The notes: generated by a model not told the origin, from the letters alone. Shown: positions 43,454 to 52,665, counted from the stretch's first letter. The stretch is DNA of 64,000 nucleotides from Rhizobium sp. S152 (GCF_030380735.1 NZ_JAUDRZ010000025.1:124001-188000); one strand, 5' to 3'. A program made the numbers and translations.

Positions 43454-43983
43454 ATTATCAAGCAGTTCAAGTCATTTATCGCGCGCGGCAACGTCATGGA
43501 CCTTGCCGTCGGCGTTATGATCGGCAGAGCGTTCGGCGGCATCGTGAAGTCCCTGACGGACGATGTCATTATGCCCGTGGTGGAGCGCTCTTTGGCGGCT
43601 TCGACTTCTCGAACTACTTCATCCCCCCCTCCTCCGCAGGAAATGCACAGACGCTGGCAGCGGCCCGCGCACAGGGCGCGGTGTTCGCGTACGGCAACTT
43701 TGTCACCATGCTCATCAACTTCCTCATCCTCGCCTGGATCATCTTTCTGATGGTGAAAGGCGTAAACTTCCTGCGGCACCAGGTCGAGCACCACGAGAAG
43801 ACGGGCGTGACCCCGTCTGCCCCACCTTCGGCCGACGTCCGGCTGTTGACGGAGATCCGCGACTTGCTCGCCCAAAAGGACGAGATCCCTGCCCCCCGCT
43901 TCGCCAAAGCTGTAATCGTCAGCGGCCCTAACCCTCGACTCAGCGCTCAGAAGGCCTGCTGGGCGAAAAGACGAAAGGGATAG
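43454..43983 (+). pseudogene. mscL: Large-conductance mechanosensitive channel, frameshifted
   Basis: First frame: [17 protein letters not shown], the MscL amphipathic helix and first membrane helix, up to I-M-P-V-V. The protein then continues one frame over with [12 protein letters not shown], a periplasmic loop and the second membrane helix ([16 protein letters not shown]). The switch is near 43590. The first codon is ATT rather than ATG. After L-L-T-E-I-R-D-L-L the C-terminus runs about 30 residues longer than normal. MscL relieves osmotic downshock. Confidence 0.85.
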
Positions 43984-43986
43984 TCA

Positions 43987-44205
43987 ATGGCAAACCGTGA
44001 AACCAATGCTCATCAGCCCGCTGAGCGCTATTTGGCGCTCGGAGGAAAGCGGCTGTCAAATATCGACGACAATATTGTAAGCACCCGGAAATGGGATGAC
44101 GAGCCGGTCGAGGCGTCACGTTTCTGGGATGAGCACATCGCCGCGCTTCCCGAGGATCGGCGGATCGAGGTCGAGACGCATTTGCCGTCAATGAACGACG
44201 AGTGA
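43987..44205 (+). CDS. Small hypothetical protein
   Basis: 72 residues, acidic, with W-D-D-E-P-V-E-A-S-R-F-W-D-E-H. It starts 3 bases after the mscL stop and was probably co-transcribed with it. Not recognised. Confidence 0.55.
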   Translation: MANRETNAHQPAERYLALGGKRLSNIDDNIVSTRKWDDEPVEASRFWDEHIAALPEDRRIEVETHLPSMNDE

Positions 44206-44291
44206 ACCTCACGCACGCCGGCGCTTCTCAACATTGGTGACTGGAACTCGCTCCCGTCGCGCGCGCTTCTCGCAGCACCTCGGAGTTAAGT

Positions 44292-44540
44292 GTGGATCAG
44301 ATCAACATTGCAAAGCCGTCAAACGGCGCAGGCACTCGCATTGGCAGCCAACTTAAAGAAGCGCGCGTTGCGAAAGGGTGCAGTCTGGAAGACCTGGCAA
44401 TCGCCACCGGGCTCACCGGTGCGGAAATTGCGGCGATCGAGGACGGCACAGTTCGAAAACGCCGACTCGGCTCCGTTTCTGGTTACAGGTCGTGCGGCAG
44501 CAGAGCCTCGATCTTGCAGACGACGCCGGCAGGATCATAG
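44292..44540 (+). pseudogene. Truncated helix-turn-helix regulator
   Basis: GTG start; residues 15-53 form an XRE-type HTH (I-G-S-Q-L-K-E-A-R, L-E-D-L-A-I-A-T-G-L-T). After about residue 55 the frame is merely the reverse of the histidine kinase 3' end, so the real C-terminus has been lost. A deletion or insertion joined two unrelated genes here. Confidence 0.55.
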
Positions 44541-46294
44541 CAGATCCTCGATCGGCCGTTGAGCTCGGCCGCCAAAAGTCTTTCGATCAGACGGCTGCCG
44601 AATCCTTTCCGTGACGGTTGCTCTACGGCAGGACCGTTCCGCTCCATCCAACGGAAGGTCAGCCGACCCGTCTCCTCGTCACAGTGCCAAGTGATGGCGA
44701 CCAAACCTTCCGGCGCGGACAAGGCGCCGTACTTGGCCGCGTTGGTTGCCAACTCGTGAACGGCGAGCGCAAAGGATACGACAGCTTTCTGTGGCAACAG
44801 GACCGAAGTTCCGTCGATGTCGAATGCTTCCGGCGGATAGGGTTCGAGAACCTGCTTCACTAAGTCGACGAGATCGGCGCGCTGCCAGTCGCTGTGCGTG
44901 AGCAAGTCATGTGCATGCGCCATGGACATCAGTCTGGCATTGAAAGACGCCACTTCGTCGGGCCCGCTCCCGTCCCGGTCCAACGTCTGCCGCGAGATCG
45001 CCATCACCGTCGCGAAAACATTCTTGACCCGGTGGTTAAGTTCACCGATCAGCACGTTCTGCAACCGCTCCGCTTCCTTGCGGGCGGTGATGTCTTGAGA
45101 CATCTTCGAGGCACCCACGGCCTTTCCGTTGCTATCGTAGATCGGCGACACGCTGAGCTGGACATCGACAAGACGACCGTCTTTTCGAAGCCGCTGCGTC
45201 TCGTAGAGATGGATCGTCTCGCCAGCGCTGATCTTGCGCAGGATTTCCGGCTCCTCGTCCCGCCGGTCTTCCGGGAGAAGCATCAGGACCGACTGGCCGA
45301 CCGCTTCGTCGCCGGTATAACCATACAGCTTCTCCGCGGCAGCGTTCCAGGCGGTGATAGTCATATCGAGGTCGATGCTGAGGATCGCATCGTTGGACGA
45401 CGCCACGATCGACGCCAACTGTCGCTCTGCTTCCTGAGCTCGTTTGCTCGCCGAGATGTCGATTGCGATAAAGCCGACCTGACGAACCGCGCCCTTCTCG
45501 TCTCTGAGGGGCGAAACGGAGATGGCTGTCCAGACTTGGCGACCGTCCTTACAGACGCACCGCTTTTCCATGTCGAAGCTTTCGCCAGTCGCAACGAGGT
45601 GCTCAAAGCGCTTTTCGGCCTCCGGCAGATCGTCGACACTGGTGATGTCCTTGAAGCTCATGCCGACGAGTTCGTTGTCCTTATATCCCAGCATCTCGCT
45701 GAAACGTCGGTTGACCAAGGTTATCTGCCCAGAGAGTTCCGTCTGACCAATACCCGCTGCCGACTGCGAGAAGAGCGCCTGGAGCCGCTCCTCGCTCTCC
45801 TTTAGCGCGAGCTGAGACCGCATTCTTTCGGTCGTTTCGCTTACGATGCAGAACACACCCCGGACCTTGCCCCTTTCATCCCTTATCGCTGAATAGGAGA
45901 TGTCGAAGTAGACATTCTCGGGATGGCCGTGACGCTCGATATAAAACGGACGGTCCTTAGCGGATACGGTCTCACCGGTCTCAAGAACGTGGCGGAGCAA
46001 CGGCTCAAGGTCGTCCCAGAGTTCGCTCCAGTTCTCGCGAGCCGGCCGTCCGAAGGCGCGAGGATGCCGCAGGCCGATGCTGGGGGCGTAGGCGTCGTTG
46101 TAGAGGGCCACATACTGTTCGCCCCAAAACATGACGATCTGAGCATGGGAGGGCAGCATGATATCGAGGGCAGATGCGAGGCAGGCAGGCCACCGGGACG
46201 GATGACCCAAGATAGAGTCGTCCCACGCCCCGCCCTCGATCATCTGAGCGATGCTTTCGGGGACATCAACGCCTGGTTTGGATGTGATCGACAC
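44483..46294 (-). CDS. PAS-rich HWE-family histidine kinase
   Basis: 603 residues with an N-terminal PAS-like sensor, two further PAS/PAC units (about 180-310 and 310-440), and an HWE kinase core: E-L-N-H-R-V-K-N (phospho-His), H-E-L-A-T-N-A-A-K-Y-G-A-L-S, R-W-M-E-R-N-G-P and G-F-G-S-R-L-I. No membrane segment, so cytosolic. The GTG at 46294 follows GGGAGGAAGGG and is preferred over a frame start at 46348 with no ribosome site. HWE kinases feed rhizobial stress and light phosphorelays; a receiver gene is adjacent upstream. Confidence 0.9.
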   Translation of the reverse strand: MSITSKPGVDVPESIAQMIEGGAWDDSILGHPSRWPACLASALDIMLPSHAQIVMFWGEQYVALYNDAYAPSIGLRHPRAFGRPARENWSELWDDLEPLLRHVLETGETVSAKDRPFYIERHGHPENVYFDISYSAIRDERGKVRGVFCIVSETTERMRSQLALKESEERLQALFSQSAAGIGQTELSGQITLVNRRFSEMLGYKDNELVGMSFKDITSVDDLPEAEKRFEHLVATGESFDMEKRCVCKDGRQVWTAISVSPLRDEKGAVRQVGFIAIDISASKRAQEAERQLASIVASSNDAILSIDLDMTITAWNAAAEKLYGYTGDEAVGQSVLMLLPEDRRDEEPEILRKISAGETIHLYETQRLRKDGRLVDVQLSVSPIYDSNGKAVGASKMSQDITARKEAERLQNVLIGELNHRVKNVFATVMAISRQTLDRDGSGPDEVASFNARLMSMAHAHDLLTHSDWQRADLVDLVKQVLEPYPPEAFDIDGTSVLLPQKAVVSFALAVHELATNAAKYGALSAPEGLVAITWHCDEETGRLTFRWMERNGPAVEQPSRKGFGSRLIERLLAAELNGRSRICYDPAGVVCKIEALLPHDL

Positions 46295-46436
46295 TTCGCC
46301 CTTCCTCCCGCCATTCCGGCGGACTTGAACGACCGAAAAGTAAGTCATTTCCGATAGATCACAAGGGCGTTTTGTCTGATAGCCGAAGGATACTGAGCGG
46401 TGGGACGATTCCAGGGTCGATAGCTAACTGCAGGCG

Positions 46437-46868
46437 TCATCGATAACGTCCCATAGACGTTGCTTCGGCATCCTCCGCCAGCACGAGACTGGCGGGAGGG
46501 GCGGCATCCGGGTTGCCACCCACGACCTTCGAGATGTACTCGAGGGCGTTCTTCATGCCGTTCATCGTATAGGGCTTTTCGATCGCGCCGACCGCCCCGG
46601 CGAAATCGTCCGGCAGCCGTTTCAAATTGCCGCTCACGAACACGTATGGGACGCCGATCGCAGCAAGATTTCTTCCAACGTCGATCCCCGTCGGCCCGTC
46701 TTGGAGATGAATGTCGACGAAAGCGAAGTCGGGACGCTGTCTTTCGAGGGCTTCGCGGGCCTGTTCAAGGTTCATCACTGTCCCTGTTACTTCATGCCCG
46801 GCGGTCTCGATCTCGTATTCGAGCTCCATGGCAAGCAGCATCTCGTCTTCGACGATCATCACTTTCAA
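46437..46868 (-). CDS. Receiver-domain response regulator partner of the LOV kinase
   Basis: 143 residues: M-I-V-E-D-E-M-L, acceptor Asp in F-A-F-V-D-I-H-L, F-V-S-G-N and I-E-K-P-Y, with a short tail and no output domain. It overlaps the LOV histidine kinase by 4 bases, so it is very likely its direct phosphorylation target. Confidence 0.88.
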   Translation of the reverse strand: MKVMIVEDEMLLAMELEYEIETAGHEVTGTVMNLEQAREALERQRPDFAFVDIHLQDGPTGIDVGRNLAAIGVPYVFVSGNLKRLPDDFAGAVGAIEKPYTMNGMKNALEYISKVVGGNPDAAPPASLVLAEDAEATSMGRYR

Positions 46869-47992
46869 TGCGACTTCTCCTGTGCGGCGTCGACCATCAG
46901 GGTGACGTCCACCCGTGTTCTGTGGCCTTCGACCGTCTTTTCTATCTGTGCCTCGACCTGTCGAGCCGAAGTCTCTAATAGGATTCGCCCGATTTCGGCG
47001 CTTTCTTCATCCACCTCCACAGGGATTACCGTGTCCTCGACCCGAATGAGAAAGTGGCCGTTCAATCGCTTTACGACGACATGGATTTCCCCGCCTCCGT
47101 CGCTCAGTCCGCGCCGGACGGCGTCGCCCACCAGCTCGTTGACGATAAGCGAGAGCGGGGTCGCTTTCACCGCCGGCACGAAGACTGGGTGAAGGTCGAG
47201 CGTAAGCCGAATGTCGTCGCGGCCTACCGCTCCAACCAGATCGGTGACGATCTCCTTCGTGAAGTCGGAGATGTCGAAGCGGGAGACGTCGTCGAGCGTG
47301 AAGAGCTTTCTCTGGACGGTGCTAAGTGCTTCCACCCGATTGAGGACCGACATGAGAACGCGCTTGTGGCTGTCGTCCTTCGTCACCCTTGCCTGTAGCT
47401 TCACGATGGACGCCATGGTCAAAAAGTTGTTCTTCACACGATGATCGACTTCGTGGACAAGAAGCGTTCGCGCCTTCAGCGCTGATTCGAGCTTTTCGGT
47501 ATGGCTCGCAACCTCCTCCTCGGCACGATGTCGCGCCGCGGCAAGATCGGCCTCCCTGCTCTTCACGTTTGTGAAGTCGAGCTGGGAGGCGAAGAAGTAG
47601 ATAATGCTGCCCTCGTCGTCCCGCACTGGCGACAGAAACAGCGCATTCCAGAAGGGATTGCCATCCTTCTTGTAGTTCAGGATGTCGATGGCGATATCGG
47701 CCCCGGCCTCGACAGCTTCGCGGATGCGCGCAACGGCTTCTCGACTGGTTTCCGGTCCTTGCAGGAATCGGCAGTTGCGACCGACGACTTCGCTGCTCAC
47801 ATACCCCGTCAGCTTCTCGAAGGCCGAGTTACAGAAAATGATCGGATTATCGTGCTGGTTCGGGTCGGTCACGATCATAGGCATGCGCGTTGCCTTGAAC
47901 GCGGCAGCGAAGGGATCCTCGCGGACATGCCGCGCAAGGAGCCGATCTCCGGCGTTTTGGGCGTCGGAGCGTCTCTGATCGTCATTCGTCAT
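46865..47992 (-). CDS. LOV-domain blue-light histidine kinase (HisKA_2/HWE type)
   Basis: 375 residues. LOV domain (about 37-140) with G-R-N-C-R-F-L-Q-G-P, the Cys that forms the flavin adduct in blue light; a linker helix; dimerisation/phosphoacceptor E-V-D-H-R-V-K-N-N-F; and a shortened, divergent ATP-binding region (N-E-L-V-G-D-A-V-R-R-G). Similar soluble LOV kinases occur in Brucella and Rhizobium, where they control virulence, stress or attachment. Translationally coupled to the receiver gene. Confidence 0.92.
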   Translation of the reverse strand: MTNDDQRRSDAQNAGDRLLARHVREDPFAAAFKATRMPMIVTDPNQHDNPIIFCNSAFEKLTGYVSSEVVGRNCRFLQGPETSREAVARIREAVEAGADIAIDILNYKKDGNPFWNALFLSPVRDDEGSIIYFFASQLDFTNVKSREADLAAARHRAEEEVASHTEKLESALKARTLLVHEVDHRVKNNFLTMASIVKLQARVTKDDSHKRVLMSVLNRVEALSTVQRKLFTLDDVSRFDISDFTKEIVTDLVGAVGRDDIRLTLDLHPVFVPAVKATPLSLIVNELVGDAVRRGLSDGGGEIHVVVKRLNGHFLIRVEDTVIPVEVDEESAEIGRILLETSARQVEAQIEKTVEGHRTRVDVTLMVDAAQEKSH

Positions 47993-48169
47993 TAGTGACC
48001 CGGCCGTTGTTCAAGCAACTCTAAATGCCGGAAACAGGGACCCGGTTCCGCGTGCGCTGGAAAAAACAGCGACCTGCTCCAAGGAATGAAGCGCGCCCTA
48101 GTCATATGAGCGCGCCGCTCGTTGTCGTCCCTGATCAAGAAAATCAGATGCCGCACGTTGGTGGTCGAC

Positions 48170-48627
48170 TTAGGAAAGGGAGTGCCCCGTCGTGCTCGTC
48201 CACACCCGATGACGCTCCTCGTCCTGGTACGCCTTCATGAAGAACGCCTTCGACTCCGGAATAGCGTCCTCATGACGAGAGGCACGCTCGTACGCAGTGA
48301 CCGTGTCGTCTTCGTTCGTCTTCATCGCCTTCAGAATGGCTTTGTCGCCCATAACGTCGGCGAGCGCGATCTTGCCCGTCGTCAGCATCTGCTTCATGTC
48401 GCCTTCGGTCGGGGCCTCGATGCCGAGCTCGCGGGCGATCTCTGTCAAAGTTGCGACATGCTGAAGGTGATCCTGCTTGAACTCGGAAATCTTCGCGCTC
48501 AGCGTCTTGTCGTCGAGCCGTTCAATGCAGGAGTCGTATGCAGCGATGGCGCCGTGCTCGAGATACAGGAGATCCTTTACGAGCTTTTCGATGCTGCTTT
48601 TTTACCGACAATGGTGACTATGTTGTG
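48170..48627 (-). pseudogene. Ferritin-like four-helix protein, frameshifted in an A-run
   Basis: The open part encodes S-S-I-E-K-L-V-K-D-L-L-Y-L-E-H-G-A, Q-D-H-L-Q-H-V, and D-E-E-R-H-R, a ferritin-like bundle with the Glu/His metal ligands of the DUF2383-type family. No start codon is in frame: the 5' end continues in another frame across a run of six A bases near 48602, beginning around A-T-A after GAGGAG. One extra A would restore it. An exact EcfG-type promoter precedes it. Confidence 0.65.
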
Positions 48628-48653
48628 CTCCTCTTTGTCTCCTGGTGTCCGGC

Positions 48654-48679
48654 AACGCCCGAGGGCGCGGCGTCGTTCC
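48654..48679 (-). promoter_or_regulatory. Exact EcfG-type promoter
   Basis: GGAAC-N17-CGTT on the minus strand, about 20-25 bases upstream of the ferritin-like gene 5' end. Confidence 0.75.
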
Positions 48680-48761
48680 GATTGCGGTGCGAAGCGTACG
48701 CTATCGGACACGAGGGCGTCGTAGTTCAATCGAACGGCTGGCCGGGTCGCTGGAACAGACA

Positions 48762-49260
48762 TCAGACCTTCGGAGTGGGTAGCGGGACTGCTTCGTACTC
48801 CGGCAGGTCGATACCATTCGCGTTTGTCGCGAACATCTTCACTTCAATCTGTTTGATGCCGGGCGTCGACGCCACGCGAAGAACCGCATGCTGCAGGGTG
48901 ACGCCGAAGCGCGTATGTGGCTGAAGCATCTTCGGTGCGATTTTCGGGGCACCCTGCCCCGTCTCCACGAACGGCCGCATGATCTCCCCGTACCGACGGA
49001 GCGCCGTGGGCAGATCGGCCGCGTGGGCAAGCTCGCCGGCAAGCACATACGCTCCGACGATCGCAAGCGTTGTGCCCACGCCAGCGATAGGGGTCGCGCA
49101 CCACGCGGCGTCACCGGTCAGAATCATCCTGCCCTTCGACCAGCGATCCATTTTCACTTGGCGCAGGACATCGAAATAGAGATCGTCGGTCGTCTCAAGT
49201 CCCTTGAGCACGCGCCCTGTGTGGAAAGACAAATCATCCGAACCGCACTGGAGGATGACG
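48762..49260 (-). pseudogene. C-terminal half of an FAD-dependent monooxygenase
   Basis: About 160 residues carrying the second FAD motif L-T-G-D-A-A-W-C-A-T-P (G-D-A-A) and the following helices of class A flavin monooxygenases. The N-terminal FAD fold is missing; similarity ends at the broken TnpB-type gene, which probably inserted and removed the 5' half. Different enough from the intact enzyme at 17426 to be a separate gene. Confidence 0.7.
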
Positions 49261-49290
49261 CGCTCTCCCAGCGTTTGCAGCCTGGTTTTC

Positions 49291-49309
49291 GCCGGCGTTT
49301 GACGCCGGC
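49291..49309. repeat. Perfect hairpin at the monooxygenase/TnpB junction
   Basis: Eight-bp arms GCCGGCGT / ACGCCGGC around TTG, located between the truncated monooxygenase and the TnpB-related gene. IS605-type elements carry subterminal hairpins, so this may mark the left end. Confidence 0.6.
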
Positions 49310-49327
49310 AAGGATTCGCTTGGACCA

Positions 49328-50802
49328 TTGGAACATCGAAACGACGATGTTCCCGCCTTGCAAACGATCTCCATTCCCTACCGATGCTCATACGAAGACG
49401 CTCTTTTCCTGCGTGAGCTTCGCCGTGTCCAGTCGTCGGCGGTGCGGGTCGCCTATGCCAATGCGGTCACTGCCGACGGATCGAGGGTGGCCGAGAAGGA
49501 TATTCGCGAACTGGTGAAGAGCCGGTTCGTCAAAGCCGGGCGGCTGGATAGCTGGGCGCTGCGCCACCAGGCTCGGCGTCATCAAGAGCAAGATCCGTCC
49601 GGATGGAAAGATGATCTTCGGTGGCAAGGCGCATCTCGAGCGGCGTCGGAAAGGATTGATCGACCGGGAGGAGTGGCGGCACAGGCGACTGCTGCCGTTC
49701 GTCAGTTATGGCGACAGCCAGAAGGTCCGCGGCAATCAAAACATCCACCTGGTCGACGAGACCACGATCGTGCTGAAGATCGGCCGCAAGGAAGGTGGCG
49801 GCAGGTCGGGCAGGACCGTGACGCAACGTGCCGTGCTGCATTGTCGATCTTTGCGCCATGTCCGACAAGAAAGATCGGATCAACGTCACGTATTCGATCG
49901 GCGACACGCATATCGGCATAACTTTCGATCCCGCGGACCTGCCACAGCATCCTCAGCGAAGGACACCTGTGCGGCCGTTGAAGGGCCGAGCTTTCGGCAT
50001 CGACCTCAATCCCAACTGGATCGGGTTCGCCGCCGTCGAGAACGCTCGCTATCCTTCGTTTCTGAAGGATTCGACGCTGCTCGAGCATGCGCTAATAAAG
50101 CTCGACATGGGCAAAGACGCCTCACCGGAATTCGTGCGCGAGACACTGGCCGCCGTCATCGACCGGGTGATCGGACTGGCGCGCAAGCACCGCTGCGGCG
50201 TCATAACCGTCGAGAAAGGATTGGGGAAGTTGAGATCGAGCGGCCGGAACCGCTCTCTCAATCGTCTACTGAACTACTGGGCAAGAACCGTGTTTGTCGC
50301 GATGCTTCAGCGTCGCGCCCGTCCTGCCGGCATCGAAGTGCTTGAGGTCTGGGGAGGATATTCCTCCACCATCGGCAACCTCGCCTTCGAGGCCCCCGAC
50401 GCCTGCGCGTCGGCAGCGGAGATCGCTAGGCGCGGCATAGCGCGACTAGCAGGAGTTAAGGACGTTCTGCCGGCTTTCGGCGAAGGGACGGTGGCGCGCC
50501 TACGGAAGGATTTGCCACTCCCCGTCGAGGTTGAGAGCTGGGGAGGGGTCCATCGGACAATCAAAGCGGCGAAGATTGGCTACCGCCGCCCGCATCCCGA
50601 CGTGCAGCAAGGCCGTCGAGATTCCTATGCCCACGGGACGCTTGCGTCACATGGGCATGCGGTCGTTCGCCTTCATCGACGCCGCAGGCCGGGACTTGTG
50701 TTCCGCGCGGCGCCGGCGAGGCCGGACGAAGCAGTTCGGGATTTGATCAATCAACGTGACGGTGTGCCGTCGGCACACGTTTCCACATCAGAATCCGGAT
50801 AG
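49328..50802 (+). pseudogene. TnpB-related RuvC-like nuclease, broken in three frames
   Basis: Three frames combine into one protein. N-terminus: I-S-I-P-Y-R-C-S-Y-E-D, L-R-E-L-R-R-V-Q-S-S-A-V-R. Middle frame (from about 49575): G-K-M-I-F-G-G-K, R-R-L-L-P. Last frame (from about 49830): RuvC-I A-F-G-I-D-L-N-P-N-W-I-G-F, RuvC-II I-T-V-E-K-G, the Y-S-S-T-I-G segment and RuvC-III D-A-C-A-S-A-A-E-I-A-R-R-G. This fits the 'TnpB-related accessory protein' branch, kin to Cas12 nucleases, without the usual zinc-finger cysteines. Breaks near 49570 and 49825 make it inactive as read. Confidence 0.7.
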
Positions 50803-50833
50803 CCGAAAAAGGCAATTCAGAATATTAGCGAAG

Positions 50834-50880
50834 TGAATAAAGACACTAGGCGACTCCCGTAAGCCGGCGTCTTCATTGAA
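50834..50880. repeat. Imperfect stem-loop after the TnpB-related gene
   Basis: Arms around 50836-50851 and 50863-50877 pair over about 12 positions with A-C mismatches and an 11-base loop. It shares GCCGGCGT with the left hairpin. It could be a right end, part of a guide RNA (omega/reRNA) scaffold, or a terminator. Confidence 0.4.
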
Positions 50881-50970
50881 AATATTTTTGTCCTCCTCGG
50901 CGGGTTGCCTGTGGATTGCGGATCGGATAGTCAGCCCGCCGCTCAGGCATGAAGTCCGAGCATCGGAGAC

Positions 50971-51225
50971 ATGATGGCGAGACGGCGACGGAACTTGGGA
51001 GGCGGCGACGGACCGACGCTGAAGGACATCAGGGATACGGTCATCGTACTTGAGTGCTCCTGTTGCGACCGCCGCGACCGCTTCGAGCGGAAGGTTCTGG
51101 TGACGCAGTTCGGGGCTACGGCGTGTCTCGCAAAGTTGCGTCGTCGACTTGCAATGGGGTGCGTTAAGATGGTCGGCTCGGACGGCGATCGCTGCGGAAC
51201 TAGGTTTCTAGGCCTCTATCGATAG
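50971..51225 (+). CDS. Small Cys-containing hypothetical protein
   Basis: 84 residues with C-S-C-C-D-R-R-D-R-F and later single Cys residues (A-T-A-C-L, M-G-C-V, R-C-G-T), which could bind zinc. Start near CGGAGAC. A basic N-terminus suggests nucleic-acid contact. Not recognised. Confidence 0.55.
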   Translation: MMARRRRNLGGGDGPTLKDIRDTVIVLECSCCDRRDRFERKVLVTQFGATACLAKLRRRLAMGCVKMVGSDGDRCGTRFLGLYR

Positions 51226-51232
51226 CGCTGCC

Positions 51233-51257
51233 GGAACAATCGGTTCTGATGGTCGTT
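51233..51257 (+). promoter_or_regulatory. Exact EcfG-type promoter
   Basis: GGAAC-N16-CGTT, 29 bases before the YflT-like gene start. Confidence 0.85.
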
Positions 51258-51286
51258 CGCTCCTCACAATCACGGAGGAGAATTCC

Positions 51287-51982
51287 ATGACCAATGTTTA
51301 CAATGAAAGCGCGCCCGCTTTCGCAGGCAGTCTCGCCAAAAGCACGCTGACCGCATTCTTCGACAGCCGGAGCGACGCCGAGACGGCGATCGAAAAGCTG
51401 AAGGCAGCAGGCGTTGCAGAAGTCCGTCTCATGCCTGGATATGAAGCCGACGGCGAAGGGTCTGCTGCCGCATCGGATGGTTCCGGTTTTTGGGCCGGGC
51501 TGGCCGACTGGTTCTTCCCGGATGAAGATCGCGACGTGTATGCCGAAGGTCTTCGCCGCGGCGGCTTCCTCGTCTCCGCTTCAGTGAACGAAGGCAACTA
51601 CGACACCGCACACGACATCCTCGACAACGAGGGTTCCATCGACATCGACGAGCGGGCGGACCTGTGGCGGACGGAAGGCTGGTCGGCCGGCGGGTACGAC
51701 CAGCAGGCTGCAACGTCCACTGAAGACGTGTTCCAGGCGGACGCGGCGGCTGGCAACGCAACGGGCGTCGGCCGCTACAGCAGAAGCGCCAAGGCGACTT
51801 CGCCAAAAGTGCGAGAATATGATCTCGCCGAAAACCTTCCCAGCGACGTTGTCGACGACGTCATTCCGACGGGTCACCAGCGCGATGTTTCCGAAGGTGA
51901 CCGGCCCGCCGAGGATCGTATGTCGCAGAGCCAGTCTATCGACGACCTGAGACAGAGCCAGATTCTGCCCAGCAGCCGTTGA
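51287..51982 (+). CDS. YflT-like general stress protein
   Basis: 231 residues. The N-terminal part (about 20-120) has the pattern T-L-T-A-F-F-D-S-R-S-D-A-E-T-A-I-E-K-L of heat/general stress YflT-type domains, including G-G-F-L-V-S-A-S-V, and the rest is acidic, Ser/Gln/Asp-rich and likely disordered. Good ribosome site GGAGGAGAA. An exact EcfG-type promoter makes it a probable general-stress gene. Confidence 0.72.
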   Translation: MTNVYNESAPAFAGSLAKSTLTAFFDSRSDAETAIEKLKAAGVAEVRLMPGYEADGEGSAAASDGSGFWAGLADWFFPDEDRDVYAEGLRRGGFLVSASVNEGNYDTAHDILDNEGSIDIDERADLWRTEGWSAGGYDQQAATSTEDVFQADAAAGNATGVGRYSRSAKATSPKVREYDLAENLPSDVVDDVIPTGHQRDVSEGDRPAEDRMSQSQSIDDLRQSQILPSSR

Positions 51983-51995
51983 CGTTGGAGACCTT

Positions 51996-52021
51996 GGAAG
52001 CCGCGCATGCGCGCGGCTTCC
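51996..52021. terminator. Shared hairpin terminator between convergent genes
   Basis: Perfect 11-bp arms GGAAGCCGCGC / GCGCGGCTTCC around ATGC, lying between convergent genes. Confidence 0.8.
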
Positions 52022-52030
52022 CTCTACCTT

Positions 52031-52420
52031 CTACCGCATCTGGCCTTCGTTCTCGTCCGCCGGATCGAAATTGATGTCCCAGTCTTTGACGGGCTTCTCT
52101 CCGGGAGGCGTTTTGTGTTCGGTTGCATCTTCCGATCCGGTAATCACCGTCGGCTTGGCGCTGTGAACGCCCGTCGACTTCCGGTCCGCGACCGACTTGG
52201 CGTACTGGCCCTCGGCATCTTTTTCAACGTTTGACATCCTAATCGCCTCTCTGCTTGAGACCGTCGGATCGCTGTCTGTCTCACCGTTCGCATCCCGCGC
52301 CTGATCGGGATCGTCTTTTGCCGGCAGGTAGCCGGGCGGCGTGTTCTCCTGAGGGCCTTCCCAGCGCGGCGACTGGTCGGTAGTGCCGGGAGCACCGTCC
52401 TTTAGCTTGTCCATTCCCAT
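52031..52420 (-). CDS. Acidic disordered hypothetical protein
   Basis: 129 residues, rich in Asp, Glu, Pro, Thr (P-G-Y-L-P-A-K-D-D-P-D-Q), no hydrophobic core visible. The Met at 52420 follows AGGAGGTACAA, deciding it over an extension to 52519. Near-consensus EcfG-type promoter upstream suggests stress expression. Confidence 0.65.
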   Translation of the reverse strand: MGMDKLKDGAPGTTDQSPRWEGPQENTPPGYLPAKDDPDQARDANGETDSDPTVSSREAIRMSNVEKDAEGQYAKSVADRKSTGVHSAKPTVITGSEDATEHKTPPGEKPVKDWDINFDPADENEGQMR

Positions 52421-52448
52421 GGTTGTACCTCCTGTTGAATGAGAAGGT

Positions 52449-52473
52449 AACCTTGGTGCCCGTAGCTTGTTCC
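52449..52473 (-). promoter_or_regulatory. Near-consensus EcfG-type promoter
   Basis: Minus strand GGAAC-N16-GGTT, one mismatch, 28 bases before the start at 52420. Confidence 0.55.
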
Positions 52474-52665
52474 TCTTCGTGATTGCACCGGGATCGGAAC
52501 CATCTGTTATGATCGACATTCCTTATAAGAGCGCGGGCCGTGTCAACCGGACGCGACAGGGATGGTGAACATCATGGTTTTTCCGGTTTCCCGTGATGGC
52601 CAACGAAACGGCAGACGAGCGCCCCACCTGTCCGGTATCGCCTCACCCCGAGACAGAATGGAGCC

